Assembly (NCBI GenBank): GCA_022822365.1
Contig: JAJEBV010000045.1
Coordinates: 20,997 to 84,996 of the forward strand
Direction of reading: 5' to 3'
DNA: 64,000 nucleotides
DNA from: Thermoanaerobaculia bacterium
GTDB taxonomy: Bacteria > Acidobacteriota > Thermoanaerobaculia > Multivoradales > Multivoraceae
Shown: piece by piece, positions 54,261-63,930 of the stretch
Layout of the letters: each line of letters opens with the position of its first letter
How positions within the stretch are numbered: the first letter of the stretch is position 1
The notes under the pieces: generated by a model
The model's input: the letters and a program-made list of their open reading frames with translations, nothing else
What the model was told of the DNA's origin: nothing
Database searches by the model: none
Position numbers and translations under genes: made by a program

Positions 54261-55305
54261 TCGAAGACTGCCGGCGGTAGGCGTCCCGAACCGCTGCCGC
54301 CCGGTCGAAGATCGCCTCGGGAACCGTCTTCCCGCGCATGCTGGCCGCGAAGTCGTTGGCGATCTCGACCCAGTCGTCCTCGACCTCGCTGCCAGCGATC
54401 GGCACGACTTCCAGGCCCTGCCCGCCCATCAGCCGGATCGCCGTCTGCTCGAGAGTGGGGATCGTCTCGAAGATGCTCTTCTCGGCCCGCCGACCCGCCG
54501 CGATCATCACCTCCCGGTCCTCCTCGGAGATCCGGTTCCACGCACGCTTGGTGACCACGATGGCGCCCATCATCGGGATGAGGGGAATGTCGGCGAAGTA
54601 CTTCGCCTGCTTGAAGAACTGGACCTGCATCGCGTAGATCGGCGGCACGGCCAAGGCGTCGATCATGCCGGTCTGGAGCCCGGTCACGATGTCGGTCGCC
54701 GCCAGCGCGACCGGCTTGAAGCCGCCCTCGCGCCACCAGCTCGTCATCGCCTCGTCGCCGGCCCAGGTGAAGATCCTGAGGCGCTGCATCTCCTCGACCG
54801 TGCGGGCCCTCTCGTTCGTGAAGAAGTGGACCTGGCCGACGTAGCCCCAGCCGAGCAGCACGAAGCCCTCGTCGTCCAGCGTCTCGCGCAGACCGGGCGT
54901 CAGTTCCCGCAGCACATGGAACATCTCCTGCTCGTCATGAAAGAACAGGGGGATCTCGAAGACGGTGAAGTCCTTCGAGATGTCGGCCAGACCGGCGACC
55001 GAGAGGGCGGCCGCGTGGTACTGGCCGATCTTCATCTTGCGCAGGATGTCCGGTTCGTCTCCGGCGACGCCGCCGGGGTAGATCGTGAGACTGACCCGGC
55101 CATCGGTACCGGCCTCCCAGTCCCTGCCCATCGTCTCGAAGAAGCCGTCCCACGGCGAGCCGTCGGGCGAAAGCGTCGCCATCTTGACCGCGAATCCGGC
55201 GCCGGCGACGGGCTGCGCGGCAAGCGTCACGAGCGCCGTGATCAGGATCAGCGGCAGAAACCGGACGGATGGCGCGGCGGCGTTCACCAGCCGGCACTGT
55301 ATCAA
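54253..55305 (-). CDS. dctP: TRAP transporter solute-binding protein, DctP family
   Basis: 350 aa periplasmic receptor. Signal peptide (FLPLILITALVTLAAQPVAGA), then KMATLSPDGSPWDGFF, FFTNERARTVEEMQRLRI and DALAVPPIYAMQ. TTG start at 55305 forms a TTGA overlap with the upstream gene and has GAGGT seven bases away; GTG 55287 is the alternative. Substrate cannot be named from sequence. Confidence 0.88.
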   Translation of the reverse strand: MIQCRLVNAAAPSVRFLPLILITALVTLAAQPVAGAGFAVKMATLSPDGSPWDGFFETMGRDWEAGTDGRVSLTIYPGGVAGDEPDILRKMKIGQYHAAALSVAGLADISKDFTVFEIPLFFHDEQEMFHVLRELTPGLRETLDDEGFVLLGWGYVGQVHFFTNERARTVEEMQRLRIFTWAGDEAMTSWWREGGFKPVALAATDIVTGLQTGMIDALAVPPIYAMQVQFFKQAKYFADIPLIPMMGAIVVTKRAWNRISEEDREVMIAAGRRAEKSIFETIPTLEQTAIRLMGGQGLEVVPIAGSEVEDDWVEIANDFAASMRGKTVPEAIFDRAAAVRDAYRRQSSID

Positions 55306-56009
55306 CGGCCGACCTCGCGCTTCCCCACTGCGCGGCGCTCGACGCCCCACGCTTGCCAACGAGCCGGCGGCGTCACCGCGCCGGCATCGTCCGGGTCATC
55401 GTCCCGGTCAGCTTCAGCAACCAGGAGGAGGCGCAGCCGGTCGAGCAGCGCGGCCGCCCTGCGATCCCGGCCTCCGCTCCGCTCCACGACCGCCGCGGCC
55501 AGCAACCGCTCCTGCTCCGTGTCCACGAGGATCGCCGTCGGCCGGCACCACAGCACCGAGCCGGCCAGCGCCCGGCGGCTCGGTTCGAGCGCCAGAACCG
55601 CCAGGTTCGCGCAGCACCAGTCGAGCCACAACCGCGCGAGACGACCCGCCGGCGTCGGCGCCTCCCCGTCCGCCGGCGGCGTGACGACGACGATCTCCCG
55701 TGACGAAACGCCCCGGGCATCGCGGGCGAGCAGACGGTCGAACGCGGCGATCGCCTCTCCGGAATCACCGGCCGGCGCCGCAAGGTGAAAACAGAGAGCC
55801 TCCGGCGAGGACTCGGGCGCCGGAATCGCGCCGGCGGCGGGACCCTCGCCGCGCTCGAGCACCGCCCGCCAGCGTTGGACCTCGGTCCATGCGCGCTCGA
55901 ACGACCACCAGCGCCAGCGACCGTCCCGCGGATAGAACAACCACGGCTCATGGCCGCGGCGACTCCGGGCCGCCGCCGCTAGCGCTTCCCGCGCCTGTGA
56001 CGCCGCCAC
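55302..56009 (-). CDS. Uncharacterised protein upstream of TRAP transporter
   Basis: 235 aa, GTG start at 56009. The first 50 residues (EPWLFYPRDGRWRWWSFERA...) resemble the extreme N-terminus of AMP-binding acyl-CoA ligases, but no adenylate-forming motifs follow. The rest is Ala/Arg-rich with an LVDTEQERLLAAAVVERS stretch. Overlaps dctP by four bases, so coupled to the transporter. Could be a decayed ligase or an unrelated protein. Confidence 0.45.
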   Translation of the reverse strand: MAASQAREALAAAARSRRGHEPWLFYPRDGRWRWWSFERAWTEVQRWRAVLERGEGPAAGAIPAPESSPEALCFHLAAPAGDSGEAIAAFDRLLARDARGVSSREIVVVTPPADGEAPTPAGRLARLWLDWCCANLAVLALEPSRRALAGSVLWCRPTAILVDTEQERLLAAAVVERSGGRDRRAAALLDRLRLLLVAEADRDDDPDDAGAVTPPARWQAWGVERRAVGKREVGR

Positions 56010-56065
56010 GGGGGTATCCTATGGCGTTGCGGAATCGGTCAGGCTCCGCGGCCGTTGGTTCCCCC

Positions 56066-57886
56066 ATGAAGCGCGCACACGAACCGTCCCGAACCGGAAG
56101 CATGGCGCGGCCCGCCATCGCCGCAACGCTGGCCTTCGCGCTGGCCGCGGCCGACGCGGCACCGGCCGTCGAGATCGCGAATCCCGCCCTGTTCGAAAAG
56201 AGCGTGGCCGCGGCAGCCGAGGCCGTGAAGCAGTACGGGCTCGTGGACGATACGGAAGTCCAGGAGCGAATCAACCGGATCGGCTACGAAGTGGCGTACC
56301 ACGCGGACTTCGACAACTACCCCTTCACGTTCGCGGTCGTCGACACGCCGATCCCCAACGCCTTCGCCCTCCCGGCCGGCCAGATCTTCGTGACCCGGGG
56401 CATGCTCGACCTGGACCTGTCCGACGACATGCTCGCCGGTCTGCTCGGCCACGAGATCGCGCACGTCACGTCCGAGCACTTCCTGAAGCAGAAGAAGCGC
56501 GCGACGAGACTGAACCTGCTGAGTTCCCTGCTCGGCGTGGGGCTGCTCGCCGCCAGCGCGTCGGACCGGGAGGACGGCTACGTCGGCCCCTACGGCTACA
56601 CGAGGGACCAGAGTCCAACCGAGGCGGCGGCCCAGGCCGCGCTGGTCGGCGGCATGGCCATCACCGAACTCGTCATGCGCAGCTACTCGCGCGAGCACGA
56701 AGACGAAAGCGACGAGGAAGGCCAGCGTCTCGCGGCGGCCGCCGGTTACGACCCGAACGCCCTCGGCCTGCTGATGGCCAAGATGGGGGAACGCATTCCG
56801 CAGTCGAAGGCGTACGGCTACTGGCAGACGCATCCCTTCTTCGACTCGCGGGTCCAGGCCGCCAGGGCCCGGGGCCGCTATCTCGCGACGCTCGAGGCGG
56901 CGCCTGGCGAGGAGGTCGACGCCTACCGCCAGGCGACCCAGGAGAGCCTGCTCGCGTTCGCGGCGAACCCGTCGAAGCGCCTCGCCCGAACCGGCCCCAA
57001 CGAGTCGGCCGCCGTGCCGCCGGCGCTCCGGTTCCTGAAGACGATGGCCCTCAACGCCTGGCCCAGCGGAACGGCAGCCGAGTCGATTCGGTTGGACAGG
57101 CTGCATGAGCTGCGGGCCCGGGAACTCGACCGGCTGGCGACATCGAGGGACTACGGTCGTATCACCGCCACCTACCGCCGCGAGATGGAGGCCGTCCAGG
57201 CCCTGACCCCGGATTCTCCCTTCCTCGCCGTCCTCAGCCAGGAACTCGCCGACCTCCGACGTCAATCCGAGGAGCTCTACGCCCAGTCGATCGACATCCT
57301 CGACCGCGGCGTGTTCGAGACCCCCTTCCTCGAGGCCTTCCTCTCGAACTACCCCGATTCTCCGCGCGCGCCCAGGGTGGCGCTTCTGCTCGGCACCGCC
57401 TACAGCCGGCTGGGCCGCGAGACCCAGGCCGTGGAGAGCTTCCTCAAGGCGTGGGAGTCGGAGCCGGCCGAGGAGATCACCGAGGATGGCGATAGTCCCG
57501 CCGCCGCGGCGCAGCGGGGGCTGCACAACCTGACGCCGGTGCTGACCCGACTCGGCTCCCTGCAACACCTGGCCCTCCAGCAACGGGACCCGGCACTCGG
57601 AGACCGGGCCGAGGATCGTCTGCGCAAGCTGGCCGGCAGCTACGACGACATCACGAGCGGTTCCGAGTATCTCGAGCGCTTCCCCGAAGGGCCCCACGCC
57701 GAAGAGGTCGAGGAGCGACTGAACCAGCTGGCGGACCTGCTCTACAAGGAGATGGTGATCTACCAGGATCTGGGCGACGCGGCGAAGGCGATTGCGCGCG
57801 CCAGTCAGATCCTCACCCATGCCCCCCTCTCGCCAACCGCCCGACGGCTCAGTGACGAGCGGCTCGAAGAAGAACTCGACGCGTAG
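56066..57886 (+). CDS. M48-family metalloprotease with helical repeat tail (BepA-like)
   Basis: 606 aa. Signal peptide, then a zinc protease domain with LLGHEIAHVTSEH (His129, Glu130, His133) and third ligand in SREHEDESDEEG (about Glu212). The C-terminal about 300 residues are helical repeats of TPR type (LLGTAYSRLGRETQAVESFLKA region). Resembles periplasmic BepA-type outer-membrane quality-control proteases. ATG 56066 has no binding site; ATG 56102 has GGAAG and also gives a signal peptide. Confidence 0.85.
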   Translation: MKRAHEPSRTGSMARPAIAATLAFALAAADAAPAVEIANPALFEKSVAAAAEAVKQYGLVDDTEVQERINRIGYEVAYHADFDNYPFTFAVVDTPIPNAFALPAGQIFVTRGMLDLDLSDDMLAGLLGHEIAHVTSEHFLKQKKRATRLNLLSSLLGVGLLAASASDREDGYVGPYGYTRDQSPTEAAAQAALVGGMAITELVMRSYSREHEDESDEEGQRLAAAAGYDPNALGLLMAKMGERIPQSKAYGYWQTHPFFDSRVQAARARGRYLATLEAAPGEEVDAYRQATQESLLAFAANPSKRLARTGPNESAAVPPALRFLKTMALNAWPSGTAAESIRLDRLHELRARELDRLATSRDYGRITATYRREMEAVQALTPDSPFLAVLSQELADLRRQSEELYAQSIDILDRGVFETPFLEAFLSNYPDSPRAPRVALLLGTAYSRLGRETQAVESFLKAWESEPAEEITEDGDSPAAAAQRGLHNLTPVLTRLGSLQHLALQQRDPALGDRAEDRLRKLAGSYDDITSGSEYLERFPEGPHAEEVEERLNQLADLLYKEMVIYQDLGDAAKAIARASQILTHAPLSPTARRLSDERLEEELDA

Positions 57887-59186
57887 GCGTCAGCGCTGCT
57901 TCCGCGCGGGGACCTTCGTCGGCCTGACCCTGGTCGCGGCCGTCCTGCCGGCGCAGGACGAGGCGGCTGAACGGGAAGCCACGGTACTCGTCGAAGCCGG
58001 CCTTGCCGCTGCCCGTGACGCGGCCAGCGTTGACGACCTCGCTCTGGCGCGGGAGCGGTTGCTGGAAGTCCCACGGCGCTTCCCGCGGAGCCAGCATCCC
58101 CGCCTTCAGCTCCGCGGCCGGGCCCTGGTGGAAGCCGCCGCGCTCGGTCGCCGCACCGGCGCCGAACGGGAAGCCGCCGGCGAGCTCCTGCGGGTGCTGG
58201 AGCGCGAAGCGGAGAGCGAGTGGACCCCGCGGGCTCACTTCGAGCTCGGCGACCTGCTGCTGATGCGAGGCGACTGGCAGGACGCCGCGCGGCACCTGCG
58301 GCTGGCCCGGGAAGGCGCTCTCGGCGGGAACGGCGGAAACGGCAACGTCGCCGGCGACGCGCTCGAACGGATGACCCTGATCCATCGGCTCATCCTGCGG
58401 CCCCTCGCCGGCCAGGAGCGCTGGCTCGACTCCCGCGGCTACCTGCCGGCCCCGACCGGCATCGAGCGGCCCCGCGGCGTCGCGGCCGGAGCCGACGGCC
58501 AACTCGTCGTCACGGAGACGAACCGGGCCGCTATCCTGGACGCCGACGGAGCGCCGGCGTCCGCCCGCGACCTCCGCGGCATCGTCCGACCGAGCCACGC
58601 GACGGCGGATTCCCCCGGCGTCATCACCGCCGACGGCGTGACCGGGATCGAGGACCCCCGGACCGTCTCCTTCAGCCGGGTCGGCGGCGGCGAGCTGGAC
58701 CGCATCGTCGCCGCCCACCGCGACGGCTTCGGCAACTGGACCGTGCTCTCGCGCCGCTCCGCCGAAGTGCTCCGCTACGACGCGCAGGGGCGGCCGATCG
58801 AGACGCTGCGCGTCGCCGCGCTGACCCAGCCCGTCGACGTGGCGGTGGGCAGGGACGGCGCCATCCACGTACTCGACGCCGGCGCTCGCTCCACGCCGCC
58901 CTCGGTGCTGCGATTCGCCGCCGACGGCCGCTTCGAGGAAGCCTTCCGGGTCGACTGGAGACGCCCCGTCGCGCTCGACGTCGACGCGTTCGGCAACCGC
59001 TACGTGCTCGACGCCGGCACGCTGCAGATCCTCGTCTACGACGCCTTCGCCACGCCGCTGGCGGCCCTCGGGCCCGTCCTGCCGGGCGGCCAGGAGCTCC
59101 GCGCCCCCGAGGACGTCGCCGTCGACGGCCAGGCACGGATCTTCGTCGCCGACAGCCGCCTTGGCCAGGTCGTGGTCCTGGAGTAG
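57852..59186 (+). CDS. Secreted NHL-repeat beta-propeller protein
   Basis: 444 aa. Basic n-region and signal peptide ending VLPAQ, a helical/TPR-like region (about 30-140), then about five to six NHL-type blades: GQLVVTETNRAAIL, GFGNWTVLSRRSAEVLRYD, GAIHVLDAG, GNRYVLDAGTLQILVYD, GQARIFVADSRLGQVVVLE. Start uncertain (GTG 57852 or ATG 57819); both overlap the M48 gene 3' end. Co-oriented with the M48 protease and PEGA genes. Confidence 0.75.
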   Translation: MTSGSKKNSTRRRQRCFRAGTFVGLTLVAAVLPAQDEAAEREATVLVEAGLAAARDAASVDDLALARERLLEVPRRFPRSQHPRLQLRGRALVEAAALGRRTGAEREAAGELLRVLEREAESEWTPRAHFELGDLLLMRGDWQDAARHLRLAREGALGGNGGNGNVAGDALERMTLIHRLILRPLAGQERWLDSRGYLPAPTGIERPRGVAAGADGQLVVTETNRAAILDADGAPASARDLRGIVRPSHATADSPGVITADGVTGIEDPRTVSFSRVGGGELDRIVAAHRDGFGNWTVLSRRSAEVLRYDAQGRPIETLRVAALTQPVDVAVGRDGAIHVLDAGARSTPPSVLRFAADGRFEEAFRVDWRRPVALDVDAFGNRYVLDAGTLQILVYDAFATPLAALGPVLPGGQELRAPEDVAVDGQARIFVADSRLGQVVVLE

Positions 59187-59192
59187 TCGAGG

Positions 59193-61616
59193 ATGTCCAG
59201 GAACCTGCTTGTCCTCGCAGCCGTTCCGGCGGTCCTGGCCGGCCTCTGCGGCGCGGCTTCCGCGCAGCGGATCGGCGTCCAGGAGATCGGCCGGAGCGAC
59301 CTCGAGATCGAGCGCTCGACCCGGCTGCCTCCCCGGACGGCGGCCGCTCTGAGCGAGGCCGGCGACATCTACGCCGGCGGCGACTCGGAAGGCGCCGTTC
59401 CGCTGCTGCAGGAAGTGATCGACACTCTCGAACCGCTGGCCGCCGACGCCGGGGGCGGACGGAACCTCGCCGCCGGCGACCCACGGCTCTTCGAGACCCT
59501 GCGCACCGCCTGGCTCTACCTGGCGGCCGCCCGCTGGACGCTGGACGACCGGGAAGGCGCCGACCAGGCGCTCGACCGGATCATCCGCCTCGACCCGGTG
59601 TTCGAACTGGACGCGGAGACGGCCGGCAGGCAACTGACGGATCGGCTGCAGAGCCGGAAGGAAGAGCTCGTCGGCCGGGTTTCCTTCGTGGTCGCGCCTC
59701 TGGATGCGGAGATTCGCGTCGGCGATCTGGCGTTCGAGAACGCCGCGCCGCCGCCGGAACCGCCGCCCACCGGGGAGGACGCGACGGACGACGCGGCTGC
59801 GAACGAAAGCGCGGAGGAGGAGCCGGCCGGCGAAACCGCCGACTCCGCCGCGCCCGAAGACGCCGCCTCCGAGGAGGAGGCCGAGCCGGAACCCTTCGTG
59901 CCGCCGGAGCCCACGGCGATGCTGGCGGGCGACTACCTGGCGCAGGTGTCCCGCCCCGGCTACCTGCCGACCACCGCCGCCTTCGCCATCGACGGCGGAC
60001 GGGACCTCGAAGTGACGGTCGAACTGGAGCGCGACAGCGCGGTCGTCCGGCTGCGCACAGCCCCGACCGGCGCCGCCGTGCTGGTCGACGGCATCGAACG
60101 CGGACTGACCGCGGGCCAGGCCGAGCCCTGGTTCCGGCCGGAGGGGACGGCTGCGGACCATCCGCCGGAGGACTTCTCCCGCGAGCTGTGGCTCGACGAC
60201 CTGCCGGCCGGCCGCTACCGGATCGACATCGAGAAGGACGGCTTCAGGAGCTTCCGCACCAGTCTTCAGCTCCCCGACCTCGTGGACTACGAGCTGCCGC
60301 CGATCGTCCTGGAGCGCGAGGAGGCGGTGATCGGCCTGGTCGGCCTGACCGAAGGCGCGAGCGTCCTGGGCAACGGCCGGATTCTCCGGCCCGACTGGTC
60401 GAGGTCGCCACCCCAGGTTCGCCTGCCGCCGGGAGCGTACGACCTGTCGGTGACCCACGGCACGCTCGGCTACTTCGAAACCTCGGTGGTCGCCGAGGAC
60501 CGGCGCCGGATCGACATCGATATCCGGCTCCGGCCGGCGCTGGTCTACCTCGGCGTGCTCGGCGACGACCCCGCCGGCGTCCGGGCGGTCGAGTTCGCGC
60601 TCGATGCGTTCCGCGGCGCCGGCACATACAGCGTCCTCGATCGCGGCGCCGAGGGCACGGGCCTGCTCGCCGAACTGGGCGTCGACGCGAGCGCGTTGCG
60701 CGCCCGGACCACGGCCCGGCGGGAGCTGGACTGGGCAGCGATCCAGGAACAGGTCCAGGCGAGGTTGCCGGCCGCGCTCTACGTCGCCGCCGTCCTGAAC
60801 GACGACCTGGTCGCCGACGCGGTCGACCTGTGGTGGTGGCCGGCCGTCCCCGGCCCGCCGTCGCCCGACGTGCGCACCCTGCGGATCGAGAACCGGCGGC
60901 TCGAGCAGGGCGCGCTGCAGCGGCTGGCCGCGGCCCTCGACCCGGAGCTCGGCCGGAGGACGCCCCGATTCGGCGCCACCCTCATCGACTCCCAGGCCGG
61001 CGCCCTGCCGATCGTGGCGGCGGTCGATCCGGACGGCCCGGCCGCGGCCGCGGGGCTCGCGCCCGGCATGGAAGTCGTCACGATCGCCGGCGAACCGGCG
61101 TCCTCCACGATCCAGTTGACGAACGCCGTCGAGAGCGCCGAGCCCGGAGATGAGATCGAACTCGCCACCCGCGGCGAGGGCGGCGCCACGGTCCGCAGCG
61201 TCGAACCGTCATGGGGTTGGGCGTTGCTCGACGCGTTCGACCCCGACCTGCTTCCTTCGGCCGTCGCGGCCCGGCTGCACCAGGAGCTGGAACGCACTGG
61301 AGACATTCCGCGGTGGCTTCTGGAACTCGATCTGGCGAACCTGCTGCTGGCTGGCGGCGACCAGGCGGCGGTGGTCCGCCAGCTCCGCACGGTCGAGGCC
61401 CCCGGCCGCAGCGGACTCGGCCGCGACACGGTGCAGTACATGCTGGGACTGGCCCTGACCATCCTCGCGGAAGAAGGGCGGGACGAGTACCGGCCGCGGG
61501 CCCGCGCCGTCTTCGAGGCGCTCGCCTCGACGGAGCGCGGGCGGCTCCGGTCGGACGCCGGGCCGGAAATCGCGCCGCGCGCCCGGTTGCACGCGGAAGC
61601 GCTGGCCGATAACTGA
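59193..61616 (+). CDS. Exported PEGA- and PDZ-domain protein
   Basis: 807 aa. Signal peptide ending ASAQR; helical-repeat segment (about 45-160); an acidic Glu/Ala linker (about 185-240); three PEGA-like beta units (LAGDYLAQVSRPGYLP, LRTAPTGAAVLVDG, LPAGRYRIDIEKDGFRSF); a further domain; and a PDZ-like unit near 605-670 (VAAVDPDGPAAAAGLAPGMEV). GGAG before ATG 59193, six bases after the propeller gene. Probably periplasmic, in a complex with its neighbours. Confidence 0.75.
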   Translation: MSRNLLVLAAVPAVLAGLCGAASAQRIGVQEIGRSDLEIERSTRLPPRTAAALSEAGDIYAGGDSEGAVPLLQEVIDTLEPLAADAGGGRNLAAGDPRLFETLRTAWLYLAAARWTLDDREGADQALDRIIRLDPVFELDAETAGRQLTDRLQSRKEELVGRVSFVVAPLDAEIRVGDLAFENAAPPPEPPPTGEDATDDAAANESAEEEPAGETADSAAPEDAASEEEAEPEPFVPPEPTAMLAGDYLAQVSRPGYLPTTAAFAIDGGRDLEVTVELERDSAVVRLRTAPTGAAVLVDGIERGLTAGQAEPWFRPEGTAADHPPEDFSRELWLDDLPAGRYRIDIEKDGFRSFRTSLQLPDLVDYELPPIVLEREEAVIGLVGLTEGASVLGNGRILRPDWSRSPPQVRLPPGAYDLSVTHGTLGYFETSVVAEDRRRIDIDIRLRPALVYLGVLGDDPAGVRAVEFALDAFRGAGTYSVLDRGAEGTGLLAELGVDASALRARTTARRELDWAAIQEQVQARLPAALYVAAVLNDDLVADAVDLWWWPAVPGPPSPDVRTLRIENRRLEQGALQRLAAALDPELGRRTPRFGATLIDSQAGALPIVAAVDPDGPAAAAGLAPGMEVVTIAGEPASSTIQLTNAVESAEPGDEIELATRGEGGATVRSVEPSWGWALLDAFDPDLLPSAVAARLHQELERTGDIPRWLLELDLANLLLAGGDQAAVVRQLRTVEAPGRSGLGRDTVQYMLGLALTILAEEGRDEYRPRARAVFEALASTERGRLRSDAGPEIAPRARLHAEALADN

Positions 61617-62746
61617 TGGCGCGGCGGAACGCCTCGGGCCTGCGGCCGCGGCCCGACGTCCTCGTGGTCGGCGGCGGCCTGATCGGGCTGCTGACCGCTC
61701 GCGAGCTTGACCTCGCGGGCGCCCGGGTCGAGGTCGTCGACGACCGGCAGGAGGGAGCGGCGTCGCCCAACGCGGCCGGAATGATCGCGCCGATCGCGGA
61801 GAGCATCGCCGACCAGGCGTTCGCCCGGATCTCGATTCGTTCGCGCGACCTCTGGCGCGATCTTGGGCCCGCGCTCGAGCGCGAGAGCGGCATGTCGATC
61901 GACTACGACGACTCCGGCTCACTCCTGCCGGTGCTCGATCCAGAAGGTCGCAAGGTGCTTGATCGAATCCGGACGCAGGCGCTTGACCTGGGCGAAGCGG
62001 CCCGGGACCTCGACCGGGCCGAGCTGGCCGAGCTGGTACCCGATCTGCGTCCCGGGATCGAGGAAGCACTGCTGCTGCCGGGTGAGCATCGGGTCGACAA
62101 CCGGCTGGCGGCGACCGCGGCGGCGGCGGCGCTGCGCCACCGGAACGTCGTCCTCCACCGCGCCACGGTAGAACGCGTCGTCGAGGCGTCCGGCGAGGTT
62201 GTCACCTCAGGTAATGGCTTCGAGTGCGCCGCCGGCGCCGTCGTGGTCTGCGGCGGCGCCTGGACTCCACAGGTCCACGGGTTGCCGGCCCTCCCGATCG
62301 TTCCCGTCAAGGGCCAGATGATCGCCTTCGACCGGGTCGACTGGCCGTTCACCGGCGCCATCCGCACGCCGGCCTTCTACGCCGTGCGGCGGGCGGGAGG
62401 GCGCCTGCTGATCGGGGCTTCCGTCGAGCACGCCGGCTTCGATCTCAGCCTGAGCGACGAGGTCGGCGCGGATCTGGCGACGGGGGCCGCCGCCCTGCTG
62501 CCGAGCCTGAAGGACCGTGAGCCGGTCGAGCACTGGGCCGGCCTGCGGCCGGGTACGCCCGATCCCTGGCCGATTGTCGGCCGGTTGAGCGAGCGGCTGC
62601 ACGTCGCTGCCGGCCACTTCCGCAACGGCATCCTGCTGGCCCCGCTCACCGCCAGGATGATCGCGCCGCTGGTGCTCGACCAGCAGCCCGGCGACCCCCG
62701 GCTGGCCATTCCGGACGTCATGCGCCCGGGCCGCTTCTCCTCCTGA
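61616..62746 (+). CDS. thiO: Glycine oxidase ThiO / FAD-dependent amino-acid oxidase
   Basis: 376 aa. FAD-binding VLVVGGGLIGLLTARELDLAG and VVDD, GAASPNAAGMIAP, VKGQMIAF, then the C-terminal HWAGLRPGTPDPWPIVG and AAGHFRNGILLAPLTA that are typical of ThiO. Oxidises glycine to the imine used for the thiazole of thiamine. ATG overlaps the preceding stop (TGATG). No other thiamine genes are seen, so a general D-amino-acid oxidase is possible. Confidence 0.85.
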   Translation: MARRNASGLRPRPDVLVVGGGLIGLLTARELDLAGARVEVVDDRQEGAASPNAAGMIAPIAESIADQAFARISIRSRDLWRDLGPALERESGMSIDYDDSGSLLPVLDPEGRKVLDRIRTQALDLGEAARDLDRAELAELVPDLRPGIEEALLLPGEHRVDNRLAATAAAAALRHRNVVLHRATVERVVEASGEVVTSGNGFECAAGAVVVCGGAWTPQVHGLPALPIVPVKGQMIAFDRVDWPFTGAIRTPAFYAVRRAGGRLLIGASVEHAGFDLSLSDEVGADLATGAAALLPSLKDREPVEHWAGLRPGTPDPWPIVGRLSERLHVAAGHFRNGILLAPLTARMIAPLVLDQQPGDPRLAIPDVMRPGRFSS

Positions 62747-62917
62747 TGGTCAAACTGAGGTGGTCCCGGTTGATTCCGAGGGTTCCGCGCAACCTCCAGA
62801 CGGCTACTCCGTTGGACGATCAAGCCGCAACCACCGTCGTCAGACTCCACTATCGGGGCTGCACGTGAGGGCGCCGGAAGCCCTCTCTGCCAACGTACAT
62901 GACACAGCGGGCCTCCC
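62747..62917. other. Noncoding 3' region before the IS remnant
   Basis: No gene seen. Contains GGCCTCC ... GGAGGCC (about 62906-62930), a small hairpin just before the transposase remnant, and GTCAAACTGAGGTGGTCCC near its start, which could be an element end; no matching terminal repeat is found at the other side. Confidence 0.3.
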
Positions 62918-63900
62918 GTGAATAGTGGAGGCCACACTTTGGCAAGGAGGATCGATGGCAAGACGAGATCGGAGACTTGGCGGCAGATCGGAGCTCCCGG
63001 CCCCGGGAGCTTAGCGACGAGGCCGCCGGGCCGGGAGCTCCGATCTGCCGGGGTGGCGCCGGACCTGGAGGTGGTGGCGAAGCCGACCAGACGCCAGTTC
63101 ACGACGGTGTAGCGGCTTCGGATTCTGGAGGAAGCGGACCGGTGCGCTGACCGCGGCGAAGTGGGTCGTCTGCTTCGGCGATAGGGTCTGTACAGCTCGC
63201 ATCTGGCCAGCTGGCGCAAAGCGCGGCGAGAAGGCGCACCTTTCGGCCTGAAGCCGAAGAAGCGGGGCCGCAAGCCGACCGAGGCCAACCCTCTGGCGGC
63301 GAAGGTGAAGCGGCTCGAAGCGAAGGTCAAGCGGCTGGAGAAGGAGCTCGCCGCCGCCCACACGAGCCTGGACGTCCAGGGAAAGTCACAGGCCTGCTGG
63401 GATTCAGCCTCGAAGACCGGAAGGACTGCTGATGGCGGCCCGCTCCATGGCAAGGCAGGTCGGCGTGGCGCCGGCCTGCCGCGCCTAGGGCGTGTCGCGG
63501 TCGACCTTCCACCGTCGCGCGAGGCCCGCTCCCGGGCGTCGGCAGACCCGGCCCACCTCCTCACCCTGCACTCCGATCGAGGCGCGCCCATGACCAGCCA
63601 GGGCACCGTCCAACTGCTTGCCCGCCTCGGCGTGAACCGATCCCTGGGACGCCCCAGGGTCAGCGACGACAACCCCTTCGCCGAAGCCCAGTTCAAGACC
63701 CTCAAGTACCACCCGGGCTTCCCCCGCCGCCTCCCCGACCAGGACGCGGCGATCGCCTACTGCAGGTCCTTCTTCCCCTGATACAACACCGAACACCGCC
63801 ATGCCGGCATCGCCATGCTGACCAGGCCGTCTGGGTCAACAAGCCCGACGCCGAAACACCGGCGATGAATCAGCAAATCCGAGAAACCCCTGTGTCAAGT
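62918..63900 (+). pseudogene. Decayed IS3-family transposase (OrfA/OrfB remnants)
   Basis: Single reading frame with several lesions. OrfA part: VVAKPTRRQFT, stop TAG at 63110, RLRILEEADRC, stop TAG at 63182 where the family has Glu (GAG to TAG), GLYSSHLASWRK, PKKRGRKP, then a Lys/Glu coiled coil. Most of OrfB is deleted; the catalytic core resumes at LTLHSDRGAPMTS and RVSDDNPFAEAQFKTLKYHPGF (DDE Asp and Glu), then TGA at 63779 for a Trp codon, EHRHAGIA, and in another frame VWVNKPDAE. Not functional. Confidence 0.85.
62981..63050. repeat. 23-bp perfect inverted repeat within the IS remnant
   Basis: Arms 62981-63003 and 63028-63050 are exact reverse complements (core GATCGGAGCTCCCGGCCC) around a 24-base spacer. 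It interrupts the 5' part of the OrfA remnant, so it may be a small nested palindromic insertion. Confidence 0.8.
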
Positions 63901-63930
63901 CGTTGACAGGTTCCGGAAGGCTCTCCGGCA

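Noticed and set aside
62377..63705. 442-codon minus-strand frame across thiO and the IS remnant
   Set aside because: Crosses two differently coded regions on the other strand and shows no domain; shadow frame.
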